From an uncultured Christensenellaceae bacterium (GTDB taxonomy: Bacteria; Bacillota; Clostridia; Christensenellales; Christensenellaceae), in the NCBI GenBank assembly GCA_934438035.1, contig CAKSBK010000030.1, positions 1-8,245 on the forward strand: DNA of 8,245 nucleotides, read 5' to 3'. How positions within the stretch are numbered: the first letter of the stretch is position 1; the number at the start of each line of letters is the position of its first letter. Made by a program: the position numbers and the translations under genes. Under the pieces are notes generated by a model. The model was not told where the DNA came from. It saw only the letters and a list, made by a program, of their open reading frames with translations, and made no database searches. Of this stretch, positions 1-6,626 are shown in pieces.

Positions 1-155
1 TACCAGTTCCCGTTCCGAGGTCAACAACGGTATCCGTTTTTTTTTACGTCGCAAAAGCCCGCCAAAAGAACGGCGTCCGTTCCGAAATGAAACAGTCCGT
101 CCTCCTGAATTATTTTAAGCCCTTTATACTGTAAATCTTCAATAGTTCTCGTCAT
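1..155 (-). CDS. tRNA1(Val) adenine-N6 methyltransferase-like, 5' part, with frameshift
   Basis: This is the N-terminal part of a probable SAM-dependent methyltransferase of the TrmN6/YfiC type, which modifies A37 of tRNA1(Val); it continues past the left edge. The protein begins MTRTIEDLQYKGLKI and contains the family-like segment FHFGTDAVLLAGF. Translation then runs into a stop near position 21. The +1 reading frame downstream of a run of nine A's (T's at 37-45 on the plus strand) reads TDTVVDLGTGTG, which is the SAM-binding motif I, and stays open to the window edge. Removing one A would join both parts as DVKKTDTVVDLGTGTG. I chose ATG at 155 because GGAGG lies five bases upstream (161-165). 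An upstream in-frame ATG at 173 has no ribosome-binding site and falls inside the likely -10 box. The family call rests on a short piece. The frame break may be a sequencing error, a real mutation or a slippage site. Confidence 0.72.
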
Positions 156-171
156 AAACCCCTCCGCAGAC

Positions 172-180
172 ATTATATCA
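172..180 (-). promoter_or_regulatory. Extended -10 promoter of the methyltransferase gene
   Basis: The minus strand reads TGATATAAT, a perfect extended -10 element (TGn plus TATAAT). I find no good -35 hexamer at 16-18 bases, which fits an extended -10 promoter. Transcription would begin near 165, almost on top of the GGAGG at 161-165, giving a leader of only about ten bases. The placement is by inspection only. Confidence 0.55.
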
Positions 181-210
181 TAAAAGCGCCTGCAAAATAA
201 AATTGCAAAT

Positions 211-240
211 AAAAAAACCCCCTTTAAAAGAAGGTTTTTT
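211..240 (-). terminator. Rho-independent terminator after the ferredoxin gene
   Basis: On the minus strand an A6-CCUUC arm (240-230) can pair with GGGGG-U6 (222-212), with two G-U pairs and a seven-base loop, and the structure ends in a run of seven U's. It lies about 12 bases after the ferredoxin stop codon, so it should end the ferredoxin transcript and any read-through from phoR. Confidence 0.75.
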
Positions 241-252
241 ATAAAAATGCTA

Positions 253-426
253 TTACTCTTCAGAAATAGCGCCGCAGGGACAAGCGTCTGCGCAAGCGCC
301 GCAATCAAGACATTCGTCAGCGTTGATTACATAGCTGTCATCACCCTCTGTGATGCACTCATTGGGACATTCCTCTGCGCAAGCGCCGCAGGAAACGCAC
401 TCATCGGGATTAATCTTGTATGCCAT
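253..426 (-). CDS. 2[4Fe-4S] ferredoxin
   Basis: A 57-residue bacterial-type ferredoxin that would carry electrons in the cytoplasm through two [4Fe-4S] clusters. Two CxxCxxCxxxCP motifs are complete: Cys10, 13, 16 and 20 followed by Pro21, and Cys39, 42, 45 and 49 followed by Pro50. The length is typical of clostridial ferredoxins. There are two further cysteines, Cys24 and Cys51, just after each motif. The start is ATG at 426, with GGAGGTGA centred about ten bases upstream (433-440). It has its own promoter (457-484) and a terminator (211-240), so it is probably expressed independently of the phosphate operon upstream. The partner enzyme cannot be deduced from the neighbourhood. The gene is easily missed because longer open frames cover it on the other strand. 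Confidence 0.95.
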   Translation of the reverse strand: MAYKINPDECVSCGACAEECPNECITEGDDSYVINADECLDCGACADACPCGAISEE

Positions 427-456
427 TATTTTTCACCTCCGATATTTATTGACTTC

Positions 457-484
457 ATTGTATCATTATTGAGAAAAATTGCAA
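457..484 (-). promoter_or_regulatory. Sigma-A-type promoter of the ferredoxin gene
   Basis: The minus strand shows TTGCAA (479-484) as a -35 box and TACAAT (457-462) as a -10 box, separated by 16 bases. The predicted start of transcription is near 450, leaving a leader of about 24 bases that contains the ribosome-binding site. The -10 box matches consensus at five of six positions and the -35 box at four of six. Confidence 0.65.
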
Positions 485-492
485 CATATTTT

Positions 493-2169
493 TTAGGCGT
501 TTTTGTTCTCATATTTTAAAGGCAGCGTTACTACGGCAGCAGCTCCGTTTTTGCCGTCCGAAAATATTTCCGCTTTTCCGTTAAGCTCTGCGGCTGCATG
601 CTTAACTATGGAAAGCCCGAGCCCCGTTCCTCCCACCTTTTTAGAGCGGCTCTTGTCTACTCTGTAAAAGCGTTCAAAAACCCTTTCAAGCTGTTCGGGG
701 GGTATTCCCTCTCCGGTATCCTTAACGGTTATAACGCAGTTCTCCCCGTCCTTTTTGGCGTTAAGCACCACGCTTCCGCCGTCCTTATTATATTTAACGG
801 CGTTCTGCGTAAGATTATATACTATTTCTTCAAGAAGACGTTTTTTCGTCAGTATTTCAAAGTCTCCCCCCGTTACTTCTATAGTTATATTTCTCTTTTC
901 CGCTTCGTCTTTAAGGTTTGCCGCCGTCTCCTCGAAAACCTCTTTAACCGACGTATTTTCCTCCGGCAAGCCGACGGCGCTGTCGTCTAAGCGGGAAAGC
1001 TCCAAAATATCGTTCACAAGGTCAATAAGCCTCGTCGCCTCTTTATTTATATCCTCCGCAAAGCCCTTTACGTCTTCAGGCTTCACAAGCCCGTTCTTAA
1101 GCATGTCAGAAACGCCGTATATTGAAGCTAAGGGCGTTTTTAATTCATGAGACACGTTTGCCGAAAACTCTCTTCTTAACCGCTCCCTCTGCTCTTTTTC
1201 CGTTATGTCCACAACCAGCATAACCGCGCCGTTAACGCCGGAGGCGGTTGCAACCGGGCTTGCGGTTAAGCTGTAAATTCTGTTTTCATATACAACCGTG
1301 CTTACGTATCTTTTTCCCGAAAGGGCGCTGTCCGCCGCGTCTCTTATGCATTTTTCCCTGCACAGTGAAAACAGACTTTTTCCTATAACGTCGCCCTCCG
1401 CGCCGAAAAAGCGCAATATGCTGCTGTTTGCGCTCAATATCTCCTTTCGGTCGTCTATAATCACGAGCCCCTCGCTCATATTGTCGCTTATAAGCGAAAA
1501 TTCATGCTGTTTTCTCTTAAGCTCCTCCATTTGAGAAGCTATTTTAACGTTCTGATATTTAATTCTCTTTAAAAGGGGCGTGAGCTCTTCATAGCAGTCC
1601 TCCTCGGAGGGGTCGTCAAGGTTAACCGAATTTATCGGCGCCACTATCCTCTTTGCGATTCTGTTTGATATAACCGCGGAGGCTATAAGCGTAAGCAGAA
1701 TTACAAACGCCAGGGGAAACATCACCATAACCACCGTTGACCATATGGAATTTACGTTTGCCGAAACCCTTAAAACGCTGCCGTCCGGAAGCTCTTTGGC
1801 AAAATACACCGTTTTTTCGGAAAGGGTGTCGGAATATCTTTCGCATACCGCGCTCCCCTCTTCCCGCGCCGTTATAAACTCCTCTCTTTTCGCGTGATTT
1901 TCCATCGTCTTCACGTCCGCCTTATTGTCAAAAATAACGTCGCCGTCCTTTGAAATAAGCGTGATTCTGTCTTCTACCGCAAGCCCCTGTAAATAGCTTT
2001 CTCCTGAAATTAAAACTCCCGCGCCCGCAAAGTCCGCCTCCGTCTTAAGACGGTCTTTAAAAACCTGCGAATAGTAGTCGTAAAGCAGCGCCGTAACAGC
2101 GGCGGAGCATACTATCATCACCGCAAGCGCCACAAGAAAAATGCCTCTGAAAATTTTGTTAGACATCAT
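493..2169 (-). CDS. phoR: Phosphate-regulon sensor histidine kinase PhoR
   Basis: A 558-residue membrane histidine kinase that would phosphorylate PhoB when phosphate is scarce. In order: a membrane segment (about 9-30), an external sensing region (about 31-143), a second membrane segment (about 145-168), a HAMP-like linker (about 169-205), a PAS domain (about 225-320), the H box with phospho-accepting His341 in SHELKTP, then the ATPase domain with the N box around Asn452 and Asn456, DTGEGI at 484-489, the F box FERFYR at 498-503 and GGTGLGLS at 513-520. All catalytic motifs are intact. The first ATG (2169) overlaps the phoB stop as ATGA. A second ATG at 2166 follows directly and has better spacing (seven bases) from the GAGG at 2174-2177, so translation may begin at either. 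Adjacency to phoB and the pst genes supports PhoR over another PAS-containing kinase. Confidence 0.93.
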   Translation of the reverse strand: MMSNKIFRGIFLVALAVMIVCSAAVTALLYDYYSQVFKDRLKTEADFAGAGVLISGESYLQGLAVEDRITLISKDGDVIFDNKADVKTMENHAKREEFITAREEGSAVCERYSDTLSEKTVYFAKELPDGSVLRVSANVNSIWSTVVMVMFPLAFVILLTLIASAVISNRIAKRIVAPINSVNLDDPSEEDCYEELTPLLKRIKYQNVKIASQMEELKRKQHEFSLISDNMSEGLVIIDDRKEILSANSSILRFFGAEGDVIGKSLFSLCREKCIRDAADSALSGKRYVSTVVYENRIYSLTASPVATASGVNGAVMLVVDITEKEQRERLRREFSANVSHELKTPLASIYGVSDMLKNGLVKPEDVKGFAEDINKEATRLIDLVNDILELSRLDDSAVGLPEENTSVKEVFEETAANLKDEAEKRNITIEVTGGDFEILTKKRLLEEIVYNLTQNAVKYNKDGGSVVLNAKKDGENCVITVKDTGEGIPPEQLERVFERFYRVDKSRSKKVGGTGLGLSIVKHAAAELNGKAEIFSDGKNGAAAVVTLPLKYENKNA

Positions 2170-2834
2170 TTCACCTCAATTTTATAGCCCATTCCCCTTA
2201 CGGTCTTTATAAGCTCGCCGCAGTCCTTAAGCTTTTGCCTAAGCGAGTTTATATGCACGTCGACCGTTCTGTTTTCACCGTCGTATTCATATCCCCATAT
2301 TTCCGTTAAAAGCTGCTCTCTTGAAAAAACCGCGCCTCTTCCCGAAAGAAGTGTGCATAAAAGCTCAAACTCCTTAAGCGTCAGCAGCACATCCTCTCCG
2401 TTTGCCGTAACAATATGCTTTTCCGGGCAGACGTAAAGTCCCCCGGCTCTGTATTCGTCCGTTTTCTGAGATTGCGTTCTTCTTAAAACCGCCTTTATTC
2501 TGGAAACAAGCTCCATAGTTCCGAAGGGCTTTGAAACGTAATCGTCAGCTCCCAAATCAAGCCCCACAACTTTATCATACTCCGTGCCCTTCGCCGTTAG
2601 CATTATTACGGGAACGTTTTTTGTGTCCGTGCGCTCCTTAAGCTTTTTTAACACGGCAAGCCCGTCCTCCTCGGGAAGCATTATATCTAAAAGCACAAGC
2701 GAGGGAATGCTCTTGTTAACCGCAGCGTAAAACTCGGAGGGCCTCTCAAAGCCCTGCGCTTCAATTCCCGTGCTCTTAAGAGCGTACACCACAAACTTCC
2801 TTATGCTCTCGTCGTCCTCAAGAAGATATATCAT
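2166..2834 (-). CDS. phoB: Phosphate-regulon response regulator PhoB (PhoP of Bacillus)
   Basis: A 222-residue OmpR/PhoB-family response regulator that binds DNA when phosphorylated by PhoR. The receiver domain (about 1-118) has the acidic pocket Asp7-Asp8, the phosphorylation site Asp50 in LLDIMLP, Thr80 and Lys102 in SKPF. The winged-helix domain (about 128-220) has the recognition-helix pattern RTVDVHINSLRQKL (189-202) and the closing wing RGMGYKI (213-219). The start is ATG at 2834 with GGAGG eight bases upstream (2843-2847). It overlaps phoR by four bases and lies 22 bases after the HD-domain gene. Sequence alone would only give an OmpR-type regulator; the phosphate role comes from its place between pst-phoU and phoR. 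Confidence 0.93.
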   Translation of the reverse strand: MIYLLEDDESIRKFVVYALKSTGIEAQGFERPSEFYAAVNKSIPSLVLLDIMLPEEDGLAVLKKLKERTDTKNVPVIMLTAKGTEYDKVVGLDLGADDYVSKPFGTMELVSRIKAVLRRTQSQKTDEYRAGGLYVCPEKHIVTANGEDVLLTLKEFELLCTLLSGRGAVFSREQLLTEIWGYEYDGENRTVDVHINSLRQKLKDCGELIKTVRGMGYKIEVK

Positions 2835-2856
2835 ACTTTCCCCCTCCTTTTTTAAG

Positions 2857-3516
2857 TTAAATGAGCTGCTGCTCGTTAATTATGAGTTTAAAATCCAATC
2901 CCAGCTTTTCCGCAGCCTTTCTGCAGAGTATCATTCTTTTCATAAATATCTCAAAATAGTCCATAATGGTGCCGTATTTCGTGTCAATGGAAAGCTTCAG
3001 CTTTATAAGAGAATGCTCCTCGTTTATTTTAAGCACGGATTTTTTAACCGAGTAGTTGACTCTGTCATGAATATCGAATTTGCTTATATCCGAATTTCTC
3101 ACCCTCGAACGGCGGACGTCCGATTTATCCGCCAAAATGAGCGCAGCCGCAAGCTCGTCTACCGGAACGCCCGTTCCCTCGTCGTGATTTCCTATCGCCG
3201 TTACGATTCTCGCCGTCTCCGCCGGAGGCATTCCCAGCTTATCAAGTATTCTGAAAGCCATTACCGCTCCCGACTGCGAGTGATCGTCCCTGTTTATAAG
3301 GTTTCCTATATCGTGAAGATAGCCCGCAATTCTCGCAAGCTCGACCTCCCTTTCGTCAAAGCCCAGCTCCTCTAAAATATACTTCGCAGTCTCCGCAACT
3401 CTCGTTACATGCGCAAAGCTGTGCTCCGTAAAGCCCATTGCCGCAAGAGACCTGTCCGCCTGCGTAATATATGTGTTTATTTCCTCGTTATTTTTAATTT
3501 GATCGTAAGTCAGCAT
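2857..3516 (-). CDS. HD-domain phosphohydrolase, substrate unknown
   Basis: A 219-residue cytoplasmic protein with an HD metal-dependent phosphohydrolase domain over roughly residues 30-135. Visible metal ligands are His36 (SFAHVTRV), His68-Asp69 (YLHDIGN) and Asp130 (ILADKSDV), with extra histidines His79 and His111 (GNHDEG) that could bind a second metal ion. No signal peptide, membrane segment or partner domain is seen; the C-terminal 85 residues match nothing I recognise. The start is ATG at 3516, one base after the stop of the kinase-like gene, with a GGAGG nine bases upstream (3526-3530). HD proteins hydrolyse phosphate esters, nucleotides, cyclic dinucleotides or alarmones; which applies here cannot be told. 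Its position between phoU and phoB suggests co-expression with the phosphate system. Confidence 0.85.
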   Translation of the reverse strand: MLTYDQIKNNEEINTYITQADRSLAAMGFTEHSFAHVTRVAETAKYILEELGFDEREVELARIAGYLHDIGNLINRDDHSQSGAVMAFRILDKLGMPPAETARIVTAIGNHDEGTGVPVDELAAALILADKSDVRRSRVRNSDISKFDIHDRVNYSVKKSVLKINEEHSLIKLKLSIDTKYGTIMDYFEIFMKRMILCRKAAEKLGLDFKLIINEQQLI

Positions 3517-3517
3517 A

Positions 3518-4294
3518 TTAAATCCCCTCCCTTAAGCAGGCTTCAAAATCCAGCCCGTATTGCGGGGTTCCCTTTAAAGCCGTCTTTTTAACGCATCTGT
3601 CCGTAAAATCCGCCGCTTTTTTTACCGCTTCACAATATCCTTCGTTGTTTAAAACCAACCCGGTAAGACAAGAACAGAACACGTCTCCGCTGCCGCAGAA
3701 CACTCCGGGAAGCTTTTCATATTCCAGCGTAAAGTCTTTTTTTACCCCCGAATAGCTGTAAATTACGGTGTTTTCGTTTAAAGAAGCGCCCGTTATCACG
3801 ACTCTTTTCGCCCCCATATCTTTTAAACGCAATGCCGCTTCTTTAAGCATGTCCTTCGTTTGAACGGGCGAATAATCGATTTTAGAGAGTAAAAGCGCCT
3901 CCGTCACGTTAGGCGTTATTATATCCGCCCGGGAAATAAGGCGGGAAATATCGCCGCAAAAGTCCTCCGAAAAGCCGGAATACAGCTTTCCGTTGTCCGC
4001 CATAATAGGGTCCACGATTATTTTCGCGCCCTTCTCCGCAAGCTCGTCTATAACGTAAAGAGCGGTTTCAATCTGTTCTTTTTTTGAAAAATACCCCGTA
4101 TATACCGCGCCGAATTTTATTCCGATGCTTTTCCAATGCTCCGCCGTCTTTTTCATCATATCCGTTAAATCAAGCTCGGCGTAGCCCTTAAAGCCTCCCG
4201 TGTGGGTGGAGAGAATTTTTGTCGGCAGAGCAGCCGCCTCCGCCCCCAATGCCGAAATTATGGGAAGAGCGGCGCCAAGCGAGCATTTTCCCAC
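3518..4294 (-). CDS. Pyridoxamine/pyridoxal kinase-like protein, start codon uncertain
   Basis: A ribokinase-fold kinase related to PdxK/PdxY, which phosphorylate pyridoxal or pyridoxamine in the vitamin B6 salvage pathway. Numbered from the GTG at 4294 (258 residues), it shows LPTKILSTHTGGF (23-35), VDPIMADNG (94-102), TPNVTEA (127-133) and the catalytic GSGDVF (201-206) with Asp204 as likely base. The GTG has no ribosome-binding site, and the same frame upstream encodes KKRTAVISDLSC, which looks like the family's first beta-strand (family pattern close to KRVAAIxDLSxxGrCSL). The frame is open back to a stop at 4376-4378 but contains no ATG, GTG or TTG. The true start is therefore unclear: TTA at 4342-4340, ATT at 4360-4358, a frameshift from phoU, or a changed base are all possible. 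It lies between phoU and the HD gene (one-base gap). The substrate is inferred from family motifs only. Confidence 0.82.
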   Translation of the reverse strand: MGKCSLGAALPIISALGAEAAALPTKILSTHTGGFKGYAELDLTDMMKKTAEHWKSIGIKFGAVYTGYFSKKEQIETALYVIDELAEKGAKIIVDPIMADNGKLYSGFSEDFCGDISRLISRADIITPNVTEALLLSKIDYSPVQTKDMLKEAALRLKDMGAKRVVITGASLNENTVIYSYSGVKKDFTLEYEKLPGVFCGSGDVFCSCLTGLVLNNEGYCEAVKKAADFTDRCVKKTALKGTPQYGLDFEACLREGI

Positions 4295-4343
4295 GCAGGA
4301 AAGATCGCTTATAACCGCCGTCCTTTTTTTGCCGTCCGTTAAA

Positions 4344-5000
4344 TCAAAATTGCAGAGAATCGCTGTGTACCCCCGTTATCAGATATTCTACCCAATAAGC
4401 GATGTTCACTGCGTGGTCGGCAATTCTCTCTATGTATTTTGCCGCCATAAGCACGTCTAAAAGCCCCTCGGCGTCCGTTTCGCCTTTTTTCATAAGCTCG
4501 CAGAGCTCTTTTTTTACACGGTTAAAAGCGTCGTCAACCTCGTCGTCGGCGTCTATTACCTCTTTTGCGGTTAAAAGATCCCTTTTAACGAAAGAGTCTA
4601 TGGCGCGCGTAACCATTTTCGCCGCGGCTTCTCCCATCTCGTTAACCTGCGTTTTACCTTTAAGGTCGCTTTTCGTGATGTATTTAGCCGTCTGCGCAAC
4701 GTCCTCCGCCTGGTCTCCTATGCGCTCCATGTCGTAAATCATTTTAAGTGCGGCGGTAACCGTCCTTAAATCTCTTGCGACCGGCTGCTCGTGAAGAAGA
4801 AGCTTTAAGCAGATGTCTTCAATCTGCTTTTCCTTTCTGTCTATCAAAACGCAGCTCTCGCGCACGCTTTTTTCCGCCGCCGTGTCATAATCGACAAGCG
4901 CCTTTACCGCAGTTTTAATCGCCTCTTCGCAGAGCGCTCCCATGACCGTCATTTCGTTGTTAAGGTCAATAAGCTTTGAATCAAACATCGTTCTTACCAT
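4344..5000 (-). CDS. phoU: Phosphate signalling protein PhoU
   Basis: A 218-residue all-helical cytoplasmic protein that represses PhoR signalling when phosphate is plentiful and links the kinase to the Pst transporter. It has the two PhoU repeats with metal-binding helices ERIGDQAED (92-100) and ERIADHAVNI (191-200), plus QPVARDLR (72-79) in the first repeat; the length is normal. I place the start at ATG 5000 rather than the TTG at 5009: GGAGG at 5011-5015 is ten bases before the ATG but only one base before the TTG, and the ATG start leaves the one-base gap to the pstB stop seen at other junctions. The end reads CAA TTT TGA, and the frame of the downstream kinase-like gene runs through this stop in +1. 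Confidence 0.95.
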   Translation of the reverse strand: MVRTMFDSKLIDLNNEMTVMGALCEEAIKTAVKALVDYDTAAEKSVRESCVLIDRKEKQIEDICLKLLLHEQPVARDLRTVTAALKMIYDMERIGDQAEDVAQTAKYITKSDLKGKTQVNEMGEAAAKMVTRAIDSFVKRDLLTAKEVIDADDEVDDAFNRVKKELCELMKKGETDAEGLLDVLMAAKYIERIADHAVNIAYWVEYLITGVHSDSLQF

Positions 5001-5001
5001 A

Positions 5002-5751
5002 TCAGCCAAACCTCCCCGTAATGTAATCCTCCGTCCGTTTATCCTCCGGCATTGAGAAAATCTTATCCGTTCCGTTCATTTCAACCATTTCGCCTAAAAG
5101 GAAAAACGCCGTATTATCACTTATTCTTGCGGCTTGCTGCATGTTATGGGTAACTATGACAATAGTATATTCCTGTTTCAGCTTAACCGCAAGCTCTTCA
5201 ATTTTAAGCGTGGAAATGGGGTCAAGGGCGCTTGTGGGCTCGTCCATCAAAAGCACCTCCGGCTTTACCGCAAGCGCGCGCGCAATGCAAAGCCTCTGCT
5301 GCTGACCGCCCGAAAGACCGAGAGCGCTTTTTTTGAGTCTGTCTTTACATTCTTCCCACAGCGCAGCGTCTCTTAAAGAGCCTTCAACAATTTCGTCAAG
5401 CTTCATTTTTCCTTTAACTCCGTGCGTTCTCGGTCCGTAAGCGATATTATCATATATTGACATTGGGAAAGGGTTTGCCTTTTGAAACACCATTCCCACC
5501 CTTTTTCTTAAGCCGTATATATCCGGGTCTTCATATATATTCTTGCCGTCAAGAAGCACGCTTCCCGTTATTTTGCAGCCTTCAACAAGGTCGTTCATTC
5601 TGTTAAGCGTTTTTAATAAGGTTGACTTTCCGCAGCCCGAAGGACCTATAAACGCAGTAATCTCCCTCTCGGGAATTTTCATATTTATGTCCTTCAGCGC
5701 ATGGAAGTCCCCGTAATAAAGGTCAAGTCCGCTTATGTCGAATTTATCCAT
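5002..5751 (-). CDS. pstB: Phosphate ABC transporter ATP-binding protein PstB
   Basis: A 249-residue ABC ATPase that powers phosphate import through PstC-PstA. All motifs are intact: Walker [10 protein letters not shown] (36-44), Q-loop Gln90 ([15 protein letters not shown], characteristic of PstB), signature LSGGQQQR (146-153), Walker [13 protein letters not shown] (167-178) with Asp170 and catalytic Glu171, and the switch His202. The length is typical. The start is ATG at 5751, one base after the pstA stop; the ribosome-binding site is weak (AAGGGA), so translation probably depends on coupling to pstA. It is followed by phoU after a one-base gap. Confidence 0.97.
   Translation of the reverse strand: MDKFDISGLDLYYGDFHALKDINMKIPEREITAFIGPSGCGKSTLLKTLNRMNDLVEGCKITGSVLLDGKNIYEDPDIYGLRKRVGMVFQKANPFPMSIYDNIAYGPRTHGVKGKMKLDEIVEGSLRDAALWEECKDRLKKSALGLSGGQQQRLCIARALAVKPEVLLMDEPTSALDPISTLKIEELAVKLKQEYTIVIVTHNMQQAARISDNTAFFLLGEMVEMNGTDKIFSMPEDKRTEDYITGRFG
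5011..5017 (-). promoter_or_regulatory. Ribosome-binding site deciding the phoU start
   Basis: The minus strand reads GGGGAGG inside the last codons of pstB. It is well spaced for ATG at 5000 (ten bases from GGAGG) and too close for the TTG at 5009, so it fixes the phoU start. Confidence 0.7.
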
Positions 5752-5752
5752 C

Positions 5753-6625
5753 TTATATTCCCTTTCTTTTTGTAATCTTCTTTTCTATCATGTCCGTAGC
5801 CATATTTAAAAGGAAGACAAACACTATCAAAACCGCCGCAACCGCATATGCGTCGTCCGTGTATAGTCCCTCGTTAATAAGAGCATACATGTGAACGGCA
5901 AGCGTGCGCCCGCTGCCCATTAAGCTTGAGGGCACCCCCGAAACGGAGCCTGCGGTATATAAAAGCGCCGCCGTCTCGCCGACTATTTTTCCTATAGCCA
6001 ATATTACTCCCGAAAAAATTCCGGAGGACGCCGCCGGCAAAACTATTTTAAATACCGTCCGTAGCCTGCCCGCTCCGAGCCCGAAACTGCCCTCTCTGTA
6101 AGCGGGGTCAACCGCCTTTATAGCCTCCTGGCTTGTGCGCATTATCGTGGGAAGAATCATTATTGCAAGCGTAAGCGCGCCCGCAAGAATAGACTGCGAA
6201 AAGCCGCAAAGCACCACGAACACTATGTTGCCGAAAAGGCCGTAAACTATAGAGGGTATTCCCGAAAGCGTCTCCGCCGTCGATGAAACAATAGAGACGA
6301 TTTTACTTCCCTTTTTTGCGTATTCTTCAAGATATATTGCGGAAAAAAGCCCTAAAGGAAACGCTATTAGCAAGCTTAAAGCCGTTATGGTTAACGTGTT
6401 AATTATGGCGGGAGTCATGGAATGGTTGTCCGTCGTATATTTAAGCGCAAACATGTCCGCCCGCAAATTGGGTATTCCTCTTACAAACGTATATATTATT
6501 ATCGCCGCAAGCACAACCGCCGTAAAAGCGGCGCTTAATATTAAAAGTACCCTTACGGCAAGAGAGCCCCCTCTTTTTTTATACGCCTTTAATGAAAAAG
6601 CGTTTCTTTTTTCAGTCCTCTGCAT
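5753..6625 (-). CDS. pstA: Phosphate ABC transporter permease PstA
   Basis: A 290-residue membrane permease that forms half of the phosphate channel. Hydrophobic segments lie around 27-48, 73-99, 122-140, 145-165, 200-225 and 260-278. The conserved [11 protein letters not shown] (122-132) and the EAA-type loop contacting PstB (about 177-197, [12 protein letters not shown] then IVLP) are present. I start the protein at ATG 6625, one base after the pstC stop, with AGAGGA nine bases upstream (6635-6640). An in-frame TTG at 6661 would add twelve mostly basic residues (RLRRLRRGR) that are only the pstC end read in another frame. The C-terminus ends in lysine- and arginine-rich residues expected inside the cell. 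Confidence 0.96.
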   Translation of the reverse strand: MQRTEKRNAFSLKAYKKRGGSLAVRVLLILSAAFTAVVLAAIIIYTFVRGIPNLRADMFALKYTTDNHSMTPAIINTLTITALSLLIAFPLGLFSAIYLEEYAKKGSKIVSIVSSTAETLSGIPSIVYGLFGNIVFVVLCGFSQSILAGALTLAIMILPTIMRTSQEAIKAVDPAYREGSFGLGAGRLRTVFKIVLPAASSGIFSGVILAIGKIVGETAALLYTAGSVSGVPSSLMGSGRTLAVHMYALINEGLYTDDAYAVAAVLIVFVFLLNMATDMIEKKITKRKGI

Positions 6626-6626
6626 T

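Noticed and set aside
156..308. Long upstream extension of the methyltransferase reading frame (to 308)
   Set aside because: It runs back through the terminator and into the ferredoxin gene in another frame; the start with a ribosome-binding site is at 155.
598..1534. Plus-strand open frames opposite phoR
   Set aside because: They lie wholly within a well-supported histidine kinase gene, show no recognisable motifs and have no convincing ribosome-binding sites.
2770..3375. 201-residue plus-strand open frame opposite the HD gene and the start of phoB
   Set aside because: The minus strand encodes intact HD and receiver domains over the same bases; the plus-strand translation is a basic, motif-free shadow.
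5001..5009. TTG start of phoU at 5009
   Set aside because: GGAGG is only one base away; ATG at 5000 has proper spacing and fits the family N-terminus.
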